Part shown: one piece after another, positions 4,639 through 6,022 of the stretch | How positions within the stretch are numbered: the stretch's first letter is position 1 | Layout: every line of letters starts with the position of its first letter | Source of the DNA: Verrucomicrobiota bacterium | Lineage (GTDB): Bacteria > Verrucomicrobiota > Verrucomicrobiia > Limisphaerales > AV2 | DNA: 6,022 nt | Assembly: GCA_003218935.1 (NCBI GenBank) | Contig: QHPA01000274.1 | Coordinates: 1 to 6,022 of the forward strand | Direction of reading: 5' to 3' | Position numbers and translations under genes: made by a program | Notes under the pieces: model-generated | Told to the model about the DNA's origin: nothing | The model's input: the letters and a program-made list of their open reading frames with translations, nothing else | Database searches by the model: none

Positions 4639-6022
4639 CTAGTAACTGGCAGTGGCGATCAACGTTTGTTCGAGCGTCGAGGCGCCTTCGCGCACTTTGT
4701 TCAGCGCCGCCATGCGCAGTGTTTGCATGCCGAGCGCGATGGCGACCTTGCCAATTTCATGCGCGCTGGCCCGCTGGATGACGAGCTTGCGAATCTCGTC
4801 GGTCACGGTCATCACCTCGATGATGGCGATGCGGCCGGAGTAGCCGGTGTTTTTGCAGCGCTCACAGCCCCGGCCACGGTAGAGCGGCACACCTTCAAAA
4901 AAGGCCGGGTCGATGCCCAAATCCTCGTACATCTTGGGCGGATAAGTAACCGGCTCCTTGCAGACCGAGCAGACTCGCCGCATGAGCCGTTGAGCGGCCG
5001 CCAGGATGACCGACGAGGAAATCAGGAAGGGCGCGATGCCCATGTCGTCGAGGCGCGCGATGGCGCCAGGAGCGTCATTGCAGTGCATGGTGCTCAGCAC
5101 CTGGTGGCCGGTGAGCGCGGCTTCGACGGCGATCTCAGCGGTCTCCTGGTCGCGGATTTCGCCGATCATGACGATGTCCGGGTCCTGTCGCAAAATGGAA
5201 CGCAACGCGTTGGCGAACGTCAGACCGATTTCCTTTTTGGTCGGCACCTGATTGATCCCTGGGATTTGGAATTCTACGGGGTCTTCCACCGTAATGATGT
5301 TGTATTCAGGATTATTGAGTTCGTTGAGCGCGGAATAAAGCGTGGTGGTCTTCCCGGAACCGGTAGGGCCGGTGACCAGAATCAGACCGTGCGGGGCGTC
5401 CACGGCGGCCTTGAACCGGCGGAACGTGTCCTGATCCAGGCCGAGTTTGTCCAGACTCGCCGAAAGATTGGACTTGTCCAGAATACGCAACACGCACTTC
5501 TCGCCGTGGACCGTCGGCATAAAAGAGACCCGCAAATCAACGTCCCGGCCGCCGACCCTGACGCGCATGCGTCCGTCCTGGGGCAAACGGCGCTCAGCGA
5601 TGTCGAGGTTGCTCATGATTTTGAGCCGCGACGCCAGCGCCACCTGCATGTTTTTGGGCGGCGGCGTCACGTCCACCAGCGAACCGTCGATGCGATAACG
5701 CAGGCGGACAGTTTTCTCGAAAGGTTCAACGTGAATATCGCTCGCGCGATCCTTGATCGCCTGCACGATGATGAGGTTGGCGAGCTTGATGACGGGAGCT
5801 TCCTCGGTGGAGGCCGCCAACTGGTCGATGTTCATTTCCTCGGACACTTCGCGCGCGATTTCGAGCGTGTCCGCCTCAGCGTCGTCTTCGGCCTGGCGCT
5901 GTGCGTCCTGGATGATGTCTTCCATCGTGCCGCGACCGCTGTCCAGGTTGTTCAGCTTGTCAAGGATGGCCTTTTCCGACGCGATCATCGGCATGACCTC
6001 CAGCTTCGTGGTGCGCTTCACG
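4639..6022 (-). CDS. gspE/pilB: GspE/PilB-family secretion or type IV pilus assembly ATPase (N-terminus outside window)
   Basis: This is the cytoplasmic hexameric ATPase that powers extension of type IV pili or type II secretion pseudopili. Numbered from the first full codon (complement of 6019-6021), 460 residues are present. They include a linker after the truncated N-terminal (MshEN-like) domain; the N2 domain from about 76 ('APVIKLANLIIVQAIKDRASDIHVEP'); Walker A GPTGSGKT (218-225); an Asp box around 'VEDPVE' (D247); Walker B 'IVMIGEIRD' (283-291, Glu288); a His box ending 'STMHCND' (310-316); and a zinc-binding pair C351-x2-C354 and C386-x2-C389. All catalytic motifs are intact. The family is usually about 560-580 residues, so some 100 are missing, and the GTG at the edge is an internal codon rather than the start. 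The cysteine spacing and sequence do not let me separate PilB from GspE, and no other pilus gene is visible. It ends with TAG at 4639-4641, upstream of moeA. Confidence 0.95.
   Translation of the reverse strand, partial: VKRTTKLEVMPMIASEKAILDKLNNLDSGRGTMEDIIQDAQRQAEDDAEADTLEIAREVSEEMNIDQLAASTEEAPVIKLANLIIVQAIKDRASDIHVEPFEKTVRLRYRIDGSLVDVTPPPKNMQVALASRLKIMSNLDIAERRLPQDGRMRVRVGGRDVDLRVSFMPTVHGEKCVLRILDKSNLSASLDKLGLDQDTFRRFKAAVDAPHGLILVTGPTGSGKTTTLYSALNELNNPEYNIITVEDPVEFQIPGINQVPTKKEIGLTFANALRSILRQDPDIVMIGEIRDQETAEIAVEAALTGHQVLSTMHCNDAPGAIARLDDMGIAPFLISSSVILAAAQRLMRRVCSVCKEPVTYPPKMYEDLGIDPAFFEGVPLYRGRGCERCKNTGYSGRIAIIEVMTVTDEIRKLVIQRASAHEIGKVAIALGMQTLRMAALNKVREGASTLEQTLIATASY

Overview
The window is a GC-rich chromosomal segment with five protein-coding genes, two of them cut by the window edges, and one short palindromic insertion. 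There are no RNA genes, CRISPR arrays or transposase genes. The gene mix suggests Verrucomicrobiota, perhaps the Pedosphaera/Limisphaera side: an ASPIC/UnbV-type secreted beta-propeller protein, a small HEAT-repeat lipoprotein, a GspE/PilB ATPase, and an intergenic palindrome whose chance translation reads WWGERPREPAR, a string I associate from memory with this phylum. The assignment is inference; no rRNA or marker gene here proves it.

Layout, left to right. Positions 1-465 (+) hold the C-terminus of an FG-GAP/ASPIC-UnbV protein. Positions 541-972 (+) encode a 143-residue lipoprotein with three HEAT-like repeats. Convergent to it, 1009-2058 (-) encodes a membrane-anchored coiled-coil/TPR protein. 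A divergent gene of unknown function follows at 2266-3294 (+). moeA lies at 3349-4557 (-), convergent to the unknown gene. Upstream of moeA on the same strand is a GspE/PilB-type assembly ATPase (4639 to the right edge), separated from it by 81 bp.

The most striking object lies between the two divergent genes, at 2111-2219. It is a roughly 91-bp non-coding palindromic element with 15-bp perfect inverted ends, a nested 50-bp palindrome, and exact 9-bp direct repeats on both sides, as expected for a miniature inverted-repeat transposable element (MITE). Removing the element plus one 9-bp copy (exactly 100 bp) joins an upstream ATG at 2103 in frame to the unknown gene at 2266-3294. The insertion may therefore have broken or moved that gene's original start. 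It also lends false start codons to the genes on both sides.

The genes do not form one pathway. moeA (molybdenum cofactor) and the pilus/secretion ATPase share a strand and could be co-transcribed, but have no known functional tie. The other three look like envelope or cytoplasmic-membrane proteins of low functional definition. Intergenic spaces are short, and I found no convincing intrinsic terminators.
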